This document shows positions 23,739 to 31,901 of a DNA stretch of 38,804 nt, one piece after another. Each line of letters starts with the position of its first letter. The stretch's first letter is position 1. The notes beneath the pieces are model-generated. The model ran no database searches. It had not been told where the DNA came from and worked only from the letters and a program-made list of their open reading frames with translations. The DNA is from JBAWYM01 sp037143575. GTDB taxonomy: Bacteria; Patescibacteriota; Gracilibacteria; Peribacterales; Peribacteraceae. A program made the position numbers and the translations under genes. The stretch spans positions 1-38,804 of the forward strand of contig JBAWYM010000010.1 in the NCBI GenBank assembly GCA_037143575.1, in the 5' to 3' direction.

Positions 23739-24649
23739 GGTGTAGAAGCGTTCAAGTCTATCTCCGTCAGAATACCGTAGTGGTCACGTTCTCCAACGAA
23801 CACCAGTGCGCCGTTATCGAAGACGCGGAGACGGGTCGATGGCATGTCACAGCAGGATTCCGTTCGTATGGCATCGAATGCGGGGGAAACAGGCTTGCCG
23901 TCGAAATACACATACTGTTTGAAATATTTCTCGCCATTATCGGACACGTACTCTGTCTGATCTTTTTGTCCGATGAATCCGATCTTCCCCTTGTACGAAA
24001 ACACGCCATGGGATCCATACACGCCGTATTTTGCATTGAAGAATGCTCCGTCGTAGAAAATATCCGGAGCCATTTCCGGCATAGGTTGATCTTCCGATTT
24101 CGATGGCCGGACGGTGCGCGTAAATGCCACTGCGGGTTTTCCCTCGAAGATTTGTATGCTTTGGATCACGCCATCCGGACCGTAGGCCATGGGGGCGGAG
24201 AAGAGTTTCTCCTTGCCTTGGAACACAGACCACTGGGAATTGTATTTGCTCAGAAGGACATTGTTGGGACCGATGGCAGCTGTGCTCGCCGCGACGAGCG
24301 TCGAACCGCCACTCCCAAATACCTGGCAATATCGGCACATGGAATACTCAGGACACGGAGAAACCAGCTCCTGACAGAAGCGTAGTTGAGCAGTTTCGTA
24401 TTCTGCATATGTTCTCCCGGAACCAGTTGTGCTCTCGGCTGAGTTCTGCAGTTCTTTGAGAACATGCGCTGGCAATTCCGCTCCGTGCTTGGCAAGGAAG
24501 TTTGAGTGAGCAAATGTCTCTTCCTGTCCTTGATATCCGAAATTTTCGAGTTCGTTCTTGGGGAGGCGGATTTCGGTGTACGGCTTGGGGGCCGCTGTGC
24601 AGGCGGCAAGGAGAAGGAGGATAGCAGGGGCGAGAACGAGAGGGCGCAT
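23735..24649 (-). CDS. Lipoprotein with KPYTEIRL domain (paralogue without DUF4952-like tail)
   Basis: The 304-residue product starts MRPLVLAPAILLLLAAC (Cys17, lipobox LLAAC). Its mature part matches the first 300 residues of the 21712-22980 gene: KPYTEIRLPKN, GYQGQEETF, FDNGALVFVGERDHYGILTE. It ends at LNASTP, exactly where the paralogue continues into its extra domain. The TGA overlaps the ATG of the next gene. A cluster of cysteines (CQELVSPCPEYSMCRYC) is shared in pattern with the paralogue (CHRYVPLCTMKYATACGQC) and may bind metal or form disulfides. An extended -10 box lies 22 nt upstream of the chosen start. Confidence 0.77.
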   Translation of the reverse strand: MRPLVLAPAILLLLAACTAAPKPYTEIRLPKNELENFGYQGQEETFAHSNFLAKHGAELPAHVLKELQNSAESTTGSGRTYAEYETAQLRFCQELVSPCPEYSMCRYCQVFGSGGSTLVAASTAAIGPNNVLLSKYNSQWSVFQGKEKLFSAPMAYGPDGVIQSIQIFEGKPAVAFTRTVRPSKSEDQPMPEMAPDIFYDGAFFNAKYGVYGSHGVFSYKGKIGFIGQKDQTEYVSDNGEKYFKQYVYFDGKPVSPAFDAIRTESCCDMPSTRLRVFDNGALVFVGERDHYGILTEIDLNASTP

Positions 24650-24671
24650 AGGGCAAGGAAAGCGGGACGTC

Positions 24672-24680
24672 AGTGTAGCA
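24672..24680 (-). promoter_or_regulatory. Extended -10 TGC-TACACT
   Basis: On the minus strand TGC-TACACT lies 22 nt before ATG 24649. It would drive the three-gene lipoprotein operon 24649-21712. Confidence 0.4.
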
Positions 24681-24717
24681 ATCTGACACTGGGAGTACAC
24701 AGCTATAGATCGCATTA

Positions 24718-26466
24718 TTATCTATGGACGATGAACTGCCCCGGCGACAATTGCTTCCACTCGCTCCATGTCCACGGATCCAGGCAGGGTTTCTCATTCC
24801 GATGATAGCGGTATCGTACGATCGGCCTCGAGAAGGAGAAACCGCTGAGGTCGAACTCAGGATTGTTGTCGGAGAAGAAGCATGCATGGGGATCGCTCTG
24901 GTCTTCCGGCGCGAATGATTCCTGAAGAGCCCATTCATCGGTGTTATCCAGATTCACAATCATCAGCGTGTGGAGGGGGCCATATCCGCTTCCTGTGAAC
25001 TGGTGGAAGATGTCTGTTGCAATAAAGAGGCGCTTAGCCATATCCACTCTCGGACTGGCCATCGATGACCCTCCGAACCCTATGGGATACACCTTCACAA
25101 GTGGGGTTCCATCTGCGACAACGGCACAGAAAATTGTCGGGGCATTTGCGTACGGTTCCATGTACTGCGCTTGCATGGAGCCATCCTTCAGGAAGTTTCC
25201 ATAGAGGTAGCAGGGGTCGAGAGGCAATACTTTTTCAGATTTCGTTTCGAGATCAATCAGGCGCTCCTGCTCCAGCCACATCTTCTTTTCGAGGTGGACG
25301 TTGTGGACTTTGAGCAGCTTGCTCTCCCACTGTGGCGACCACCCCGGCGATCCGTTGACCGGCTGGATGATGTGCGTGTAGAGCGCAACGTGCTTCCCAT
25401 CCTTCAAGACGTGGAGCGCCGATGATCGGCATCCGTCCTGTCCTTCGAAGAGATACTCGACGAAGCGGTAGGGAGCGAGCGATCTCCCCAGGAATTCGTC
25501 GTATGTGGTGTGTGAAACAGTGACACTCTTCCCATTGACCGTCAGCCTGGAAGAATCCGCATCCGGCACATCACTCGGCTGGAAGTATGTTGGCTGACAG
25601 GGGGAGGGGGTCACTGAACGCTCAAATTGATTCAGGTTCATCTCCTCAGGTTTGGCGAATTTGAGCGGGAGGTTCCTACCTTCAGGAGCTTGTATCGGGG
25701 TATCGTTCGTGGCTGCTCGCGATTGTGAATGAGATTCCGGGAAGCGGAGACTATCCATGATCAAGCTATCATAACCGAATTCCGTTCTCCCGCCGGGGAG
25801 ATTCAAGGGTTTGAAGGAAGGCCACTTGTACCCGCCACCGTTCTTACTGCCGAGAGGGCTGAAGTACACGATCCCGCTGTCGTGATTCCACCGCAATGCT
25901 TCACTGCACTGGTCCGGACCGTCAACCGGCGGATTCTTCGAATTCAGGAAGATGAGCGTGGTCCCGCCATCGGTGCTCTCTTCGCTAGACATCTCGCAGT
26001 CGCTCGGGAAGACATTCTCAATGAATCCTTGAATGTCAGTCTTGTTCTTCGCTCGACCGATGTAGATGGTCGCGAGGGTCTCGCGGGGATTCCCTGGTTC
26101 GACATGCAAGGCGAAACACGGGGATTCCAGGGCATAGTCCATCGTGAACCGGATCCCTTCCGAGGAATCATGAGCGGAGACGGGCACAGGTGGACATTCA
26201 TCTATTTGGACTGTCGAATGGTAGCGGAGTTCCACTCCCCATTTTCCGGAGACGAAGGTGCGGTCGAGGTATGCATCTCCATTCAATGGATTCCTCGATG
26301 ATCCTGAGGAAGCAGCAATCCCGGAAACGGATGACGGATAACGCTCGGAGGAAACACTCGATGGCACGGAGGGATCCTTGGCATCCGATGACAGAGGAAC
26401 TGCCGGCGCACTCACGCAGGATGTGAGGAGCAGTGCGACTGTGGAAGCAAGCAGGAGACGACGCAT
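24718..26466 (-). CDS. Large lipoprotein of unknown function
   Basis: The 582-residue product begins MRRLLLASTVALLLTSC (Cys17 in a lipobox). A Ser/Pro-rich linker follows to about residue 60. The first domain (70-240) starts FVSGKWGVELRYHSTVQI, similar in style to the PsbP-like opening of other lipoproteins here. The second half (about 290-582) has repeated strand patterns and is rich in aromatic residues, suggesting a beta-propeller-type or carbohydrate-binding-like fold, which is inference only. TATACT lies 9 nt before the ATG. The gene precedes the three-gene lipoprotein operon on the same strand by 68 nt, a gap that contains that operon's own promoter. Confidence 0.75.
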   Translation of the reverse strand: MRRLLLASTVALLLTSCVSAPAVPLSSDAKDPSVPSSVSSERYPSSVSGIAASSGSSRNPLNGDAYLDRTFVSGKWGVELRYHSTVQIDECPPVPVSAHDSSEGIRFTMDYALESPCFALHVEPGNPRETLATIYIGRAKNKTDIQGFIENVFPSDCEMSSEESTDGGTTLIFLNSKNPPVDGPDQCSEALRWNHDSGIVYFSPLGSKNGGGYKWPSFKPLNLPGGRTEFGYDSLIMDSLRFPESHSQSRAATNDTPIQAPEGRNLPLKFAKPEEMNLNQFERSVTPSPCQPTYFQPSDVPDADSSRLTVNGKSVTVSHTTYDEFLGRSLAPYRFVEYLFEGQDGCRSSALHVLKDGKHVALYTHIIQPVNGSPGWSPQWESKLLKVHNVHLEKKMWLEQERLIDLETKSEKVLPLDPCYLYGNFLKDGSMQAQYMEPYANAPTIFCAVVADGTPLVKVYPIGFGGSSMASPRVDMAKRLFIATDIFHQFTGSGYGPLHTLMIVNLDNTDEWALQESFAPEDQSDPHACFFSDNNPEFDLSGFSFSRPIVRYRYHRNEKPCLDPWTWSEWKQLSPGQFIVHR

Positions 26467-26475
26467 ACAGCGGCA

Positions 26476-26481
26476 AGTATA
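26476..26481 (-). promoter_or_regulatory. -10 box TATACT before the 26466 gene
   Basis: On the minus strand TATACT ends 9 nt before ATG 26466, implying a leader of only a few bases. Confidence 0.4.
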
Positions 26482-26646
26482 TCGAAGGAGCGGAATGTGG
26501 ATAGACGCACTGGTCGCGGTTGTTCATCGCTCTCACTGATGCGTAGTATCGTCCGATGGAACTCAGAATCCATTTCTAGACGTACGATCGGGACTGCTGT
26601 CTGCATGGCTCTTCTGCCTCCAGATGGGCGTCATATGGTAGTGGAA

Positions 26647-27405
26647 TTATTCCAACACAAAGGTTGCTCGCAGCACTACGCTGATTTTCTTATCAATAGT
26701 GGTCGTATCGTAAACACCATAGTCAGAAAAATCAGTCGAGTTAATTGGAGTAATTTGGAATATGCCCATAGAGGCTTCACTGAGACCCTTAATTTTTGCC
26801 CCTGTTTTCAATGCAATTTCTTCAGCTCGTTCTCTGGCATTTGCACCAGCCAGAGAAATAACCTCCACTTTTAATGTTTTGAGTTTTTCGTAACTATAGT
26901 AATACTCAGGATTCTGTGGCATAAAACTAATGTTTTTCTTGGCAATCTCAAAACTAGCTTTTTCTGAAAGTTCAGCAATCTTATTCACATCTTCGGATTC
27001 AATAGTGATTGTTTGGCTTGCAGTAAATCCGATGAATTTATTGTTACATACCTGTCCATTTTGATTTTGAGTACACACACTTTCCGTCTGCTCGGCTGAA
27101 GAAGCCGGAGAAAAAGTCATTTCACCTGCTTTTATTCCCTGATCGAGAAAATACTGTTTTATCGTATTGGAATCTATTTCAATTTTTTCAACAGCCTCAG
27201 TAGTAGTTTTCATTGTTCGTGAAATACCAATATTCCATTTTGCCCTATCGGAAGTAATGGTTTTTTCCACACTCCCCATGACCGAAATGGTGCTTTTCGT
27301 TTTGAGTTTATAATACGTACCAAGCCCCATAGAGACGATTAATACAAGCGTGAGTGCAGAAATAACAGTTGCAATGAGAACTGTAAAATTGAGGTGTTTG
27401 AACAT
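26647..27405 (-). CDS. SIMPL (DUF541) domain membrane protein
   Basis: A single N-terminal membrane helix (about residues 9-31) precedes a SIMPL/DUF541 domain. The family blocks are visible: STISVMGSVEKTITSDRAKW at the start, then TASQTITIESEDVNKIAELS, and near the end LKVEVISLAGANARERAEEI with ALKTGAKIKGLSEASMG. SIMPL proteins are periplasmic or surface-facing proteins of unsettled function. The gene is visibly richer in A/T (many Lys, Ile and Asn codons with A/T at third positions) than its neighbours, suggesting recent transfer. A good promoter (TTGACA, 16 nt, TACTCT) precedes it, giving a leader of about 25-30 nt without a ribosome-binding site. Confidence 0.88.
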   Translation of the reverse strand: MFKHLNFTVLIATVISALTLVLIVSMGLGTYYKLKTKSTISVMGSVEKTITSDRAKWNIGISRTMKTTTEAVEKIEIDSNTIKQYFLDQGIKAGEMTFSPASSAEQTESVCTQNQNGQVCNNKFIGFTASQTITIESEDVNKIAELSEKASFEIAKKNISFMPQNPEYYYSYEKLKTLKVEVISLAGANARERAEEIALKTGAKIKGLSEASMGIFQITPINSTDFSDYGVYDTTTIDKKISVVLRATFVLE

Positions 27406-27435
27406 AGCAAGGAAAGTTGGAAACTGGAGAAGGTT

Positions 27436-27463
27436 AGAGTATTGATTTAAATCTTGGTGTCAA
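27436..27463 (-). promoter_or_regulatory. Promoter of the SIMPL gene
   Basis: On the minus strand TTGACA (27458-27463) and TACTCT (27436-27441) are 16 nt apart, with ATG 27405 about 30 nt downstream. Confidence 0.6.
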
Positions 27464-27545
27464 ATTTTCGTGGGCTGTTTTTCACAGATGGTGGTGGAAT
27501 GGAGCTTTGTGCTGCTATCGACGAAGTGGGTGATGATCGTTCATC

Positions 27546-27589
27546 GTGTCCCTGGAATGAGAGGGGAAGGAATGCCCCTCCATGGACAC
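27546..27589 (-). terminator. Nested hairpin downstream of the 27596 gene
   Basis: GTGTCC pairs with GGACAC, and inside it AGGGG pairs with CCCCT. It lies just past the stop of the minus-strand lipoprotein gene and would be a 3' end structure, but there is no T-run, so intrinsic termination is uncertain. Confidence 0.35.
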
Positions 27590-27595
27590 CCTTCA

Positions 27596-28882
27596 TTAAT
27601 CAGCGAAATAGTTTTCGAAGATCGTTTCCATCAATCTCAAATGTGATGGCTTTGGAGCTTGCTTTCCGTGATAGCCAATAATTGTCACATTCCCGCTCTC
27701 CCACGTTTCGCGTGCGACATAGACAGGTCCGCACCCGTCCATGGCGCTCTGCAAGTACAGTTTGTACCCTTCTAATTCTGCATTTCGCACAGGTTCCTCG
27801 CGTGTAATCTTATAGCTATGCAGGAGAGATTCTTCTGTAGAGGCGCACCACTTTTTCGCTTCGGCTTGTACCTGTTCTTTCGTGAATTTCTGCCCCGGTG
27901 TTGGCTGCAGGACATCTCGTATCTGCACCACATTTGGCGGGAGATCATCTCCTTCGCTGTAGACAGTCTGACCCTGTATATACTGAGGATCGTCGGGATT
28001 CTCAGAGAGATCACGCGCTTGATAAGTATCCGGGTATCGAAAGGCATAGCTTGGATCACCCCAGGTAAGTAATTCTGCTGCTGCACGAGAGGACAACGAA
28101 TTGGGTTTCGTAGAGGCTTGAGGGATCATCTGAGATGCAGCAGATGAGCTGGCAAATGTATTCCGTATGGCCAAAGTGGAAGGGTAGTTGAAGCCGAAGC
28201 GGTACTTATCATTTGTGTACGTCTTCCGTTCCCCGGAGGACTCGATGATTTTTCCATCACGCACAACGTATCCCTGATTTCCGAGATGCAGATAGACCAT
28301 CCCTTTTTCGCCTTCACTTCCCGTTCGGATGAGATCGTCATCCGTCACGACCAGTGTCGCATTGGAATCGATCGATGCCTGCGTGATGAGTTGTCCTGAA
28401 GCGGTGGAAAGCGTAACCAGACGAAAGTGCGTACAGCCGGATTGGACATCGCATTCCACGTCCGTCAGAACCTCACATCCATCGTTGTGCGTGCATCGTT
28501 TCCCTGCTGATTGCAGTTCGAGCTTGAAATATCTCCGGTTCTTCGTATCAATGATTCTCAATTCCTTCGTTGCCCACCTACTTTGAAATTCCAGAACGAG
28601 GAACCCGGATCGGCACAACCGCACAGACTTGAAAGGAATTTTCGGGAGATCGGGATTATCGATGGAATCAAAACCTTGTTGGATCTTTGTTGGATCACAA
28701 TCTTTTGTAAATGCGTCGTATTCCTCGAAGCTGAAGGAATAGGTACCCGGTAACACAGGTTCACCAAATCGTTCTTGGCGTGATCCGGATCGATACGCGC
28801 AGGAGGACAACAGAAGAACAGCAACAATGATTCCAAGAAAATAGGGGTGTCGTATTCTCGGGATGTTCTTTTCGATTAACAT
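27596..28882 (-). CDS. Lipoprotein of unknown function
   Basis: The 428-residue protein has a slightly long N-terminal region and a lipobox (VAVLLLSSC, Cys28). The mature part contains cysteine pairs (CTHNDGCEVLTDVECDVQSG, CTHF) suggestive of disulfides. After residue 240 there is a PsbP-like opening (RKTYTNDKYRFGFNYPSTLA), and the domain ends with ESGNVTIIGYHGKQAPKPS and LRLMETIFENY, a pattern common to small exported domains. A -10 box TAGAAT lies 6 nt before the ATG and back-to-back with the promoter of the divergent gene at 28928. The function is unknown. Confidence 0.75.
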   Translation of the reverse strand: MLIEKNIPRIRHPYFLGIIVAVLLLSSCAYRSGSRQERFGEPVLPGTYSFSFEEYDAFTKDCDPTKIQQGFDSIDNPDLPKIPFKSVRLCRSGFLVLEFQSRWATKELRIIDTKNRRYFKLELQSAGKRCTHNDGCEVLTDVECDVQSGCTHFRLVTLSTASGQLITQASIDSNATLVVTDDDLIRTGSEGEKGMVYLHLGNQGYVVRDGKIIESSGERKTYTNDKYRFGFNYPSTLAIRNTFASSSAASQMIPQASTKPNSLSSRAAAELLTWGDPSYAFRYPDTYQARDLSENPDDPQYIQGQTVYSEGDDLPPNVVQIRDVLQPTPGQKFTKEQVQAEAKKWCASTEESLLHSYKITREEPVRNAELEGYKLYLQSAMDGCGPVYVARETWESGNVTIIGYHGKQAPKPSHLRLMETIFENYFAD

Positions 28883-28888
28883 GGGCCA

Positions 28889-28894
28889 ATTCTA
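28889..28894 (-). promoter_or_regulatory. -10 box TAGAAT, leaderless start of the 28882 gene
   Basis: On the minus strand TAGAAT ends 6 nt before ATG 28882. It faces the TACAAT box of the divergent gene across 21 bp. Confidence 0.5.
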
Positions 28895-28915
28895 CCATTT
28901 TCATTCGTTGCCGCT

Positions 28916-28921
28916 TACAAT
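28916..28921 (+). promoter_or_regulatory. -10 box TACAAT, leaderless start of the 28928 gene
   Basis: TACAAT ends 6 nt before ATG 28928. Both divergent genes thus share one short control region of about 45 bp. Confidence 0.5.
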
Positions 28922-28927
28922 GAAGTT

Positions 28928-29602
28928 ATGGATTACGACACCATCCGGTCAGCTTCCGAGTTCCTGAAATTCATGAAAGGAATCTACGCACCTTCCCGTA
29001 AAGAACCGGAAGTGCTGCGACTTCCTGCCATGCGTTTCTTGATGATCGACGGCCAAGGCGTTCCCGCGAGCAAGATGTTCCAAGATTCCGTGCAGGCTCT
29101 GTATTCGCTCCTTTTCCAACTGAAGATGGGGATGAAGTTCGGGAAAATCCGGAAGCCGGATGGCTGGTTCGACTTCAAGGTACCACCGCTGGAGGGTCTC
29201 TGGTGGACGAACAAGGATGTGGTGAGGAGTCGCTGGAAGGCTACGCAAGCGTTTGCACCAGACGACCTCATTTCCGGTCACTGGACGCTCATGATGCTCG
29301 TGCCACCTTTCATTCCTTCGGAAACAATCAAGGAAGCAATGGAGCAAGCGAGCGTCAAGAAACCTTCTCTGCCGATCACCGAAATCCGCTGCGAAGAATT
29401 CACAGAGGGAGAAGCGGTTCAGATGATGCACATTGGCCCCTATTCCACAGAACCGGAGACGGTGCGGAAACTCGTGGAATTTGCTGAACAGAAAGGGTGT
29501 CGTTTCACGGGGAAACACCATGAGGTGTATCTCTCCGATCCAAGGAGAACGCAGGGGGAGAAGCTAAGAACAATCCTTCGGTATCCTCTCAGGAAGTTTT
29601 GA
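28928..29602 (+). CDS. GyrI-like small-molecule-binding domain protein
   Basis: The 224-residue cytoplasmic protein fits the GyrI-like (SOUL/GyrI superfamily) family of the stand-alone type: LRLPAMRFLMIDGQGVPAS, LYSLLFQLKM, DFKVPPLEGLWW, WTLMMLVPPFI, and the closing MHIGPYSTEPETVRKLVEFA with HHEVYLSDPRR.QGEKLRTIL. Members bind small hydrophobic or cationic compounds and are often linked to drug response. No DNA-binding domain is attached. The start is fixed by the -10 box 6 nt upstream. It is convergent with the surface protein gene ending at 29651. Confidence 0.9.
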   Translation: MDYDTIRSASEFLKFMKGIYAPSRKEPEVLRLPAMRFLMIDGQGVPASKMFQDSVQALYSLLFQLKMGMKFGKIRKPDGWFDFKVPPLEGLWWTNKDVVRSRWKATQAFAPDDLISGHWTLMMLVPPFIPSETIKEAMEQASVKKPSLPITEIRCEEFTEGEAVQMMHIGPYSTEPETVRKLVEFAEQKGCRFTGKHHEVYLSDPRRTQGEKLRTILRYPLRKF

Positions 29603-29650
29603 CACTGTAACGAGATACTCCGGCAATTGATGCGGCAACAAGGTTTTTCT

Positions 29651-31207
29651 CTACGGCTGCCGCTTCTTCCTGAACAGCGTATACCCAAGCCCAATGATGA
29701 TGGCTGCTTCAATAGTGATGATCACCGGATAGAGGGAAAGAGTCATTCTAGCCGGAGTGGAGACCGACGACACCGTGAGCTGCGGCAGACTTCCTCCGGT
29801 CGATGTGATAGAGCGGGGATTCTCGGAGATCACGAGGGAATCGGTACTGCCACTCCCGGTATCAATCTTGCTGATACCGACATCCAAATTGGAGTGCTCG
29901 CCGAGCTGCTCAGGGACTCCGAGCAAACCAATTTCCGAAATGGCGACATTTGAATATTTCTCTCCGGGATACGTTTCCAACACTTCGATGTCCATCCTAG
30001 CTCCTTCCGTTTTGCCATAGGTGATCCATTTGCCGAGTGTATATGTTGAGTCGTTCCAAGGAGCCTTATCGGGAATATTCAGGATCAGAGCAGCCGTCGG
30101 TTTAAGGGCATGAGGAGGAAAGAAACTTATTTTGATCATCTTCGGCCTGGCATAATGCCGATAGGACGGAGAAACAGAATCGTCTTGGAAACCGGGAATA
30201 ATATAGAGGGAATCAAAGGCACGATGGGCCGGAAGATTCTTCAAGGACAGGATAGGATTTCCTGATTGCTTACCACTGATCCATGCTGTCTGCGAATCAC
30301 CATCATTCGCTTTGCAGGCGAAGAACCCCCAGGGGATCTTCTCGCCATTGAACGGGAAGTTGCGGTCAATTTCCTTGGTACTCGTCGCGGTCGCCACCTC
30401 GGGATGATCCTGATCTTCCACCTTCGTAACGCGGTCATTGCAGCCTGGATAGACAGGGTACGATGATTGGAGACCGAAACTGATGCGGATATTGTCCGCC
30501 ATCGTCGGTTTCAGATTCGTACGCGTGAGGCTGAGATGCTTGAAGTCATCGGAAATACGCCATTGATCATAGGGACGATCGGGCAGCGGCGAAACCGATG
30601 CTACATTGTAGAGGGTACCGTCTTGGAGAATGATTTCGATATCGACACTTTCGATTACCCCTTTCCACGATGCTCCGGTATCCAGAATGTACTCGAATGT
30701 GGCGCTGTAGCCCCGGGAGCCTTCTCCGCCCCATGGATCCTGTTCGTAGGTGTTGCGCACCTGCACATCCTCATGCGGCGCAAATGTCATCGTGTACGAG
30801 TACCATCCGTCCTGCATCGTCGGTTCATTTGGTCGATCGATCATGGCGTCATCTTTCTTGTAGGTGATCGCCGCTTTCTTGCCATTCACCGTTGCCTGAA
30901 AGTTCTTGAGTTTTGCGTCGCCTTCGGAGCGCTCCGGGAATCCAGTGAGCACGGTAATGGATTTGTCGGAGGTGTTGCGGAAAACGTAATCGACGGTCAC
31001 TGTGGAGTGCTGTTCCTGATCATTCGGTGGCGGATTGCGCAGGATGGTCATCGTCACCTTCTCGGACTGCAGCTGGATCTGCTGATCCGTGTACGGATGC
31101 GCGGTACCACTGTATGCGCCGAAGAGTGGAGCGGAATCGGCGGAAGCCGTAAGGGGGATCGCAATGGCGAGGAACGCGGAGAAGATGACGAAGGTTGAAA
31201 GTTTCAT
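29651..31207 (-). CDS. Surface protein with discoidin-like domain and C-terminal membrane anchor
   Basis: The 518-residue protein has a signal peptide (MKLSTFVIFSAFLAIAIPLT, cleavage near ASA). The N-terminal half is a beta domain reminiscent of DUF4424-type exported proteins (VTMTILRNPPP, VTVDYVFRNTSDKSI, TGFPE). Around residues 285-460 there is a discoidin or NADase-type glycan-binding-like domain (FFACKANDGDSQTAWISGKQ, PAHRAFDSLYIIPGFQ, WITYGKTEGARMDIEVLETY). The C-terminus has one membrane helix (VIITIEAAIIIGLGYTLF) and a basic tail RKKRQP, so it is anchored at both the signal and tail ends of export. A TGC-TACACT box 10 nt before ATG 31207 supports this start over 31261. Confidence 0.77.
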   Translation of the reverse strand: MKLSTFVIFSAFLAIAIPLTASADSAPLFGAYSGTAHPYTDQQIQLQSEKVTMTILRNPPPNDQEQHSTVTVDYVFRNTSDKSITVLTGFPERSEGDAKLKNFQATVNGKKAAITYKKDDAMIDRPNEPTMQDGWYSYTMTFAPHEDVQVRNTYEQDPWGGEGSRGYSATFEYILDTGASWKGVIESVDIEIILQDGTLYNVASVSPLPDRPYDQWRISDDFKHLSLTRTNLKPTMADNIRISFGLQSSYPVYPGCNDRVTKVEDQDHPEVATATSTKEIDRNFPFNGEKIPWGFFACKANDGDSQTAWISGKQSGNPILSLKNLPAHRAFDSLYIIPGFQDDSVSPSYRHYARPKMIKISFFPPHALKPTAALILNIPDKAPWNDSTYTLGKWITYGKTEGARMDIEVLETYPGEKYSNVAISEIGLLGVPEQLGEHSNLDVGISKIDTGSGSTDSLVISENPRSITSTGGSLPQLTVSSVSTPARMTLSLYPVIITIEAAIIIGLGYTLFRKKRQP

Positions 31208-31217
31208 AGTGCGAGGA

Positions 31218-31226
31218 AGTGTAGCA
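31218..31226 (-). promoter_or_regulatory. Extended -10 TGC-TACACT of the 31207 gene
   Basis: On the minus strand TACACT (31218-31223) preceded by TGC ends 10 nt before ATG 31207. Confidence 0.45.
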
Positions 31227-31283
31227 GAGATTCCTCTATGCTCGTTTTTGTTGTCCGACAACGAACGCAGGCAATATGCGAGC

Positions 31284-31289
31284 TATAAT
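31284..31289 (+). promoter_or_regulatory. Consensus -10 box TATAAT, leaderless start of the GNAT gene
   Basis: A perfect TATAAT ends 6 nt before ATG 31296. It rules out the longer open frame that begins at 31089, inside the divergent gene. Confidence 0.65.
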
Positions 31290-31295
31290 GTGGAC

Positions 31296-31865
31296 ATGCA
31301 GTTGGCATCAAGCGATCAGTTATTGATTCGAGAAATGGGAGATTCTGACAAAGAATATGCACTGATTCTCAAATGGCTGACCAATCCATCAGTGAATGAA
31401 TGGTATGAAAATCGATCTGACCTCACACTCGATGCGATCCGAACGAAATACAGACCGCGTGTCGTCGGAGAGTGTCATGTGCGAGCTGCGATTATCGAGC
31501 GACAACACAAACCAATTGGTTACCTACAATATTACGAAACGCAGAAAGAAAAATATCGCCTCAAAGAACCCGTTCTTGAAGAACCGAATGTCTGGGCAAT
31601 GGATATTTTCATCGGAGAACCGACTTTATTCGGGAAAGGTCTCGGATCAGCCTCACTTGAATTGATGTTGCGATTTCTGTTCGATCAGAAAGGCGCGAAG
31701 AAAGTCATCGTTGACCCTGACGTACGCAATGAACGTGCGATAAGAGCTTACGAGAAAGCGGGGTTCAGAAAGCTCAAGAGACTCAAACACTGGGGAACGC
31801 ACATTGGGCAACCGACAGACGCTTGGCTCATGGTCTGCAAGAAACCGAATGCCAGAAATCCGTAG
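31296..31865 (+). CDS. GNAT-family acetyltransferase
   Basis: The 189-residue enzyme has the GNAT fold of the AAC(6')-like subgroup: LIREMGDSDKEYALILKWLT, the strand IIERQHKPIGYLQYY, the strand WAMDIFIGEP before the acetyl-CoA loop FGKGLGSASLELMLRFLF, and the closing VDPDVRNERAIRAYEKAGFR. It transfers acetyl from acetyl-CoA to an amine; aminoglycoside-type substrates are typical of relatives but not shown. The start at 31296 is fixed by the TATAAT box. A four-helix membrane protein gene follows 36 nt later with its own -10 box. Confidence 0.9.
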   Translation: MQLASSDQLLIREMGDSDKEYALILKWLTNPSVNEWYENRSDLTLDAIRTKYRPRVVGECHVRAAIIERQHKPIGYLQYYETQKEKYRLKEPVLEEPNVWAMDIFIGEPTLFGKGLGSASLELMLRFLFDQKGAKKVIVDPDVRNERAIRAYEKAGFRKLKRLKHWGTHIGQPTDAWLMVCKKPNARNP

Positions 31866-31885
31866 GAACGACGATTTGACCGTAG

Positions 31886-31894
31886 TGCTATTCT
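31886..31894 (+). promoter_or_regulatory. Extended -10 promoter of the 31902 gene
   Basis: TGC plus TATTCT ends 7 nt before ATG 31902, in the same place as in the paralogue at 5302 (TGC-TATCCT). Confidence 0.55.
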
Positions 31895-31901
31895 TCCATC
31901 C

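Noticed and set aside
26497..26874. Plus-strand 125-codon frame overlapping the SIMPL gene 3' end
   Set aside because: Its second half is antisense to a well-supported gene, and it has no start signal or motifs.
30467..31198. 243-codon plus-strand frame opposite the discoidin-like surface protein
   Set aside because: It has no start-site signal and no recognisable motifs; the minus-strand protein has a signal peptide, domains and a membrane anchor.
31089..31295. N-terminal extension of the GNAT gene
   Set aside because: It overlaps the divergent gene and its promoter; a perfect TATAAT lies 6 nt before ATG 31296, which also matches the family start.
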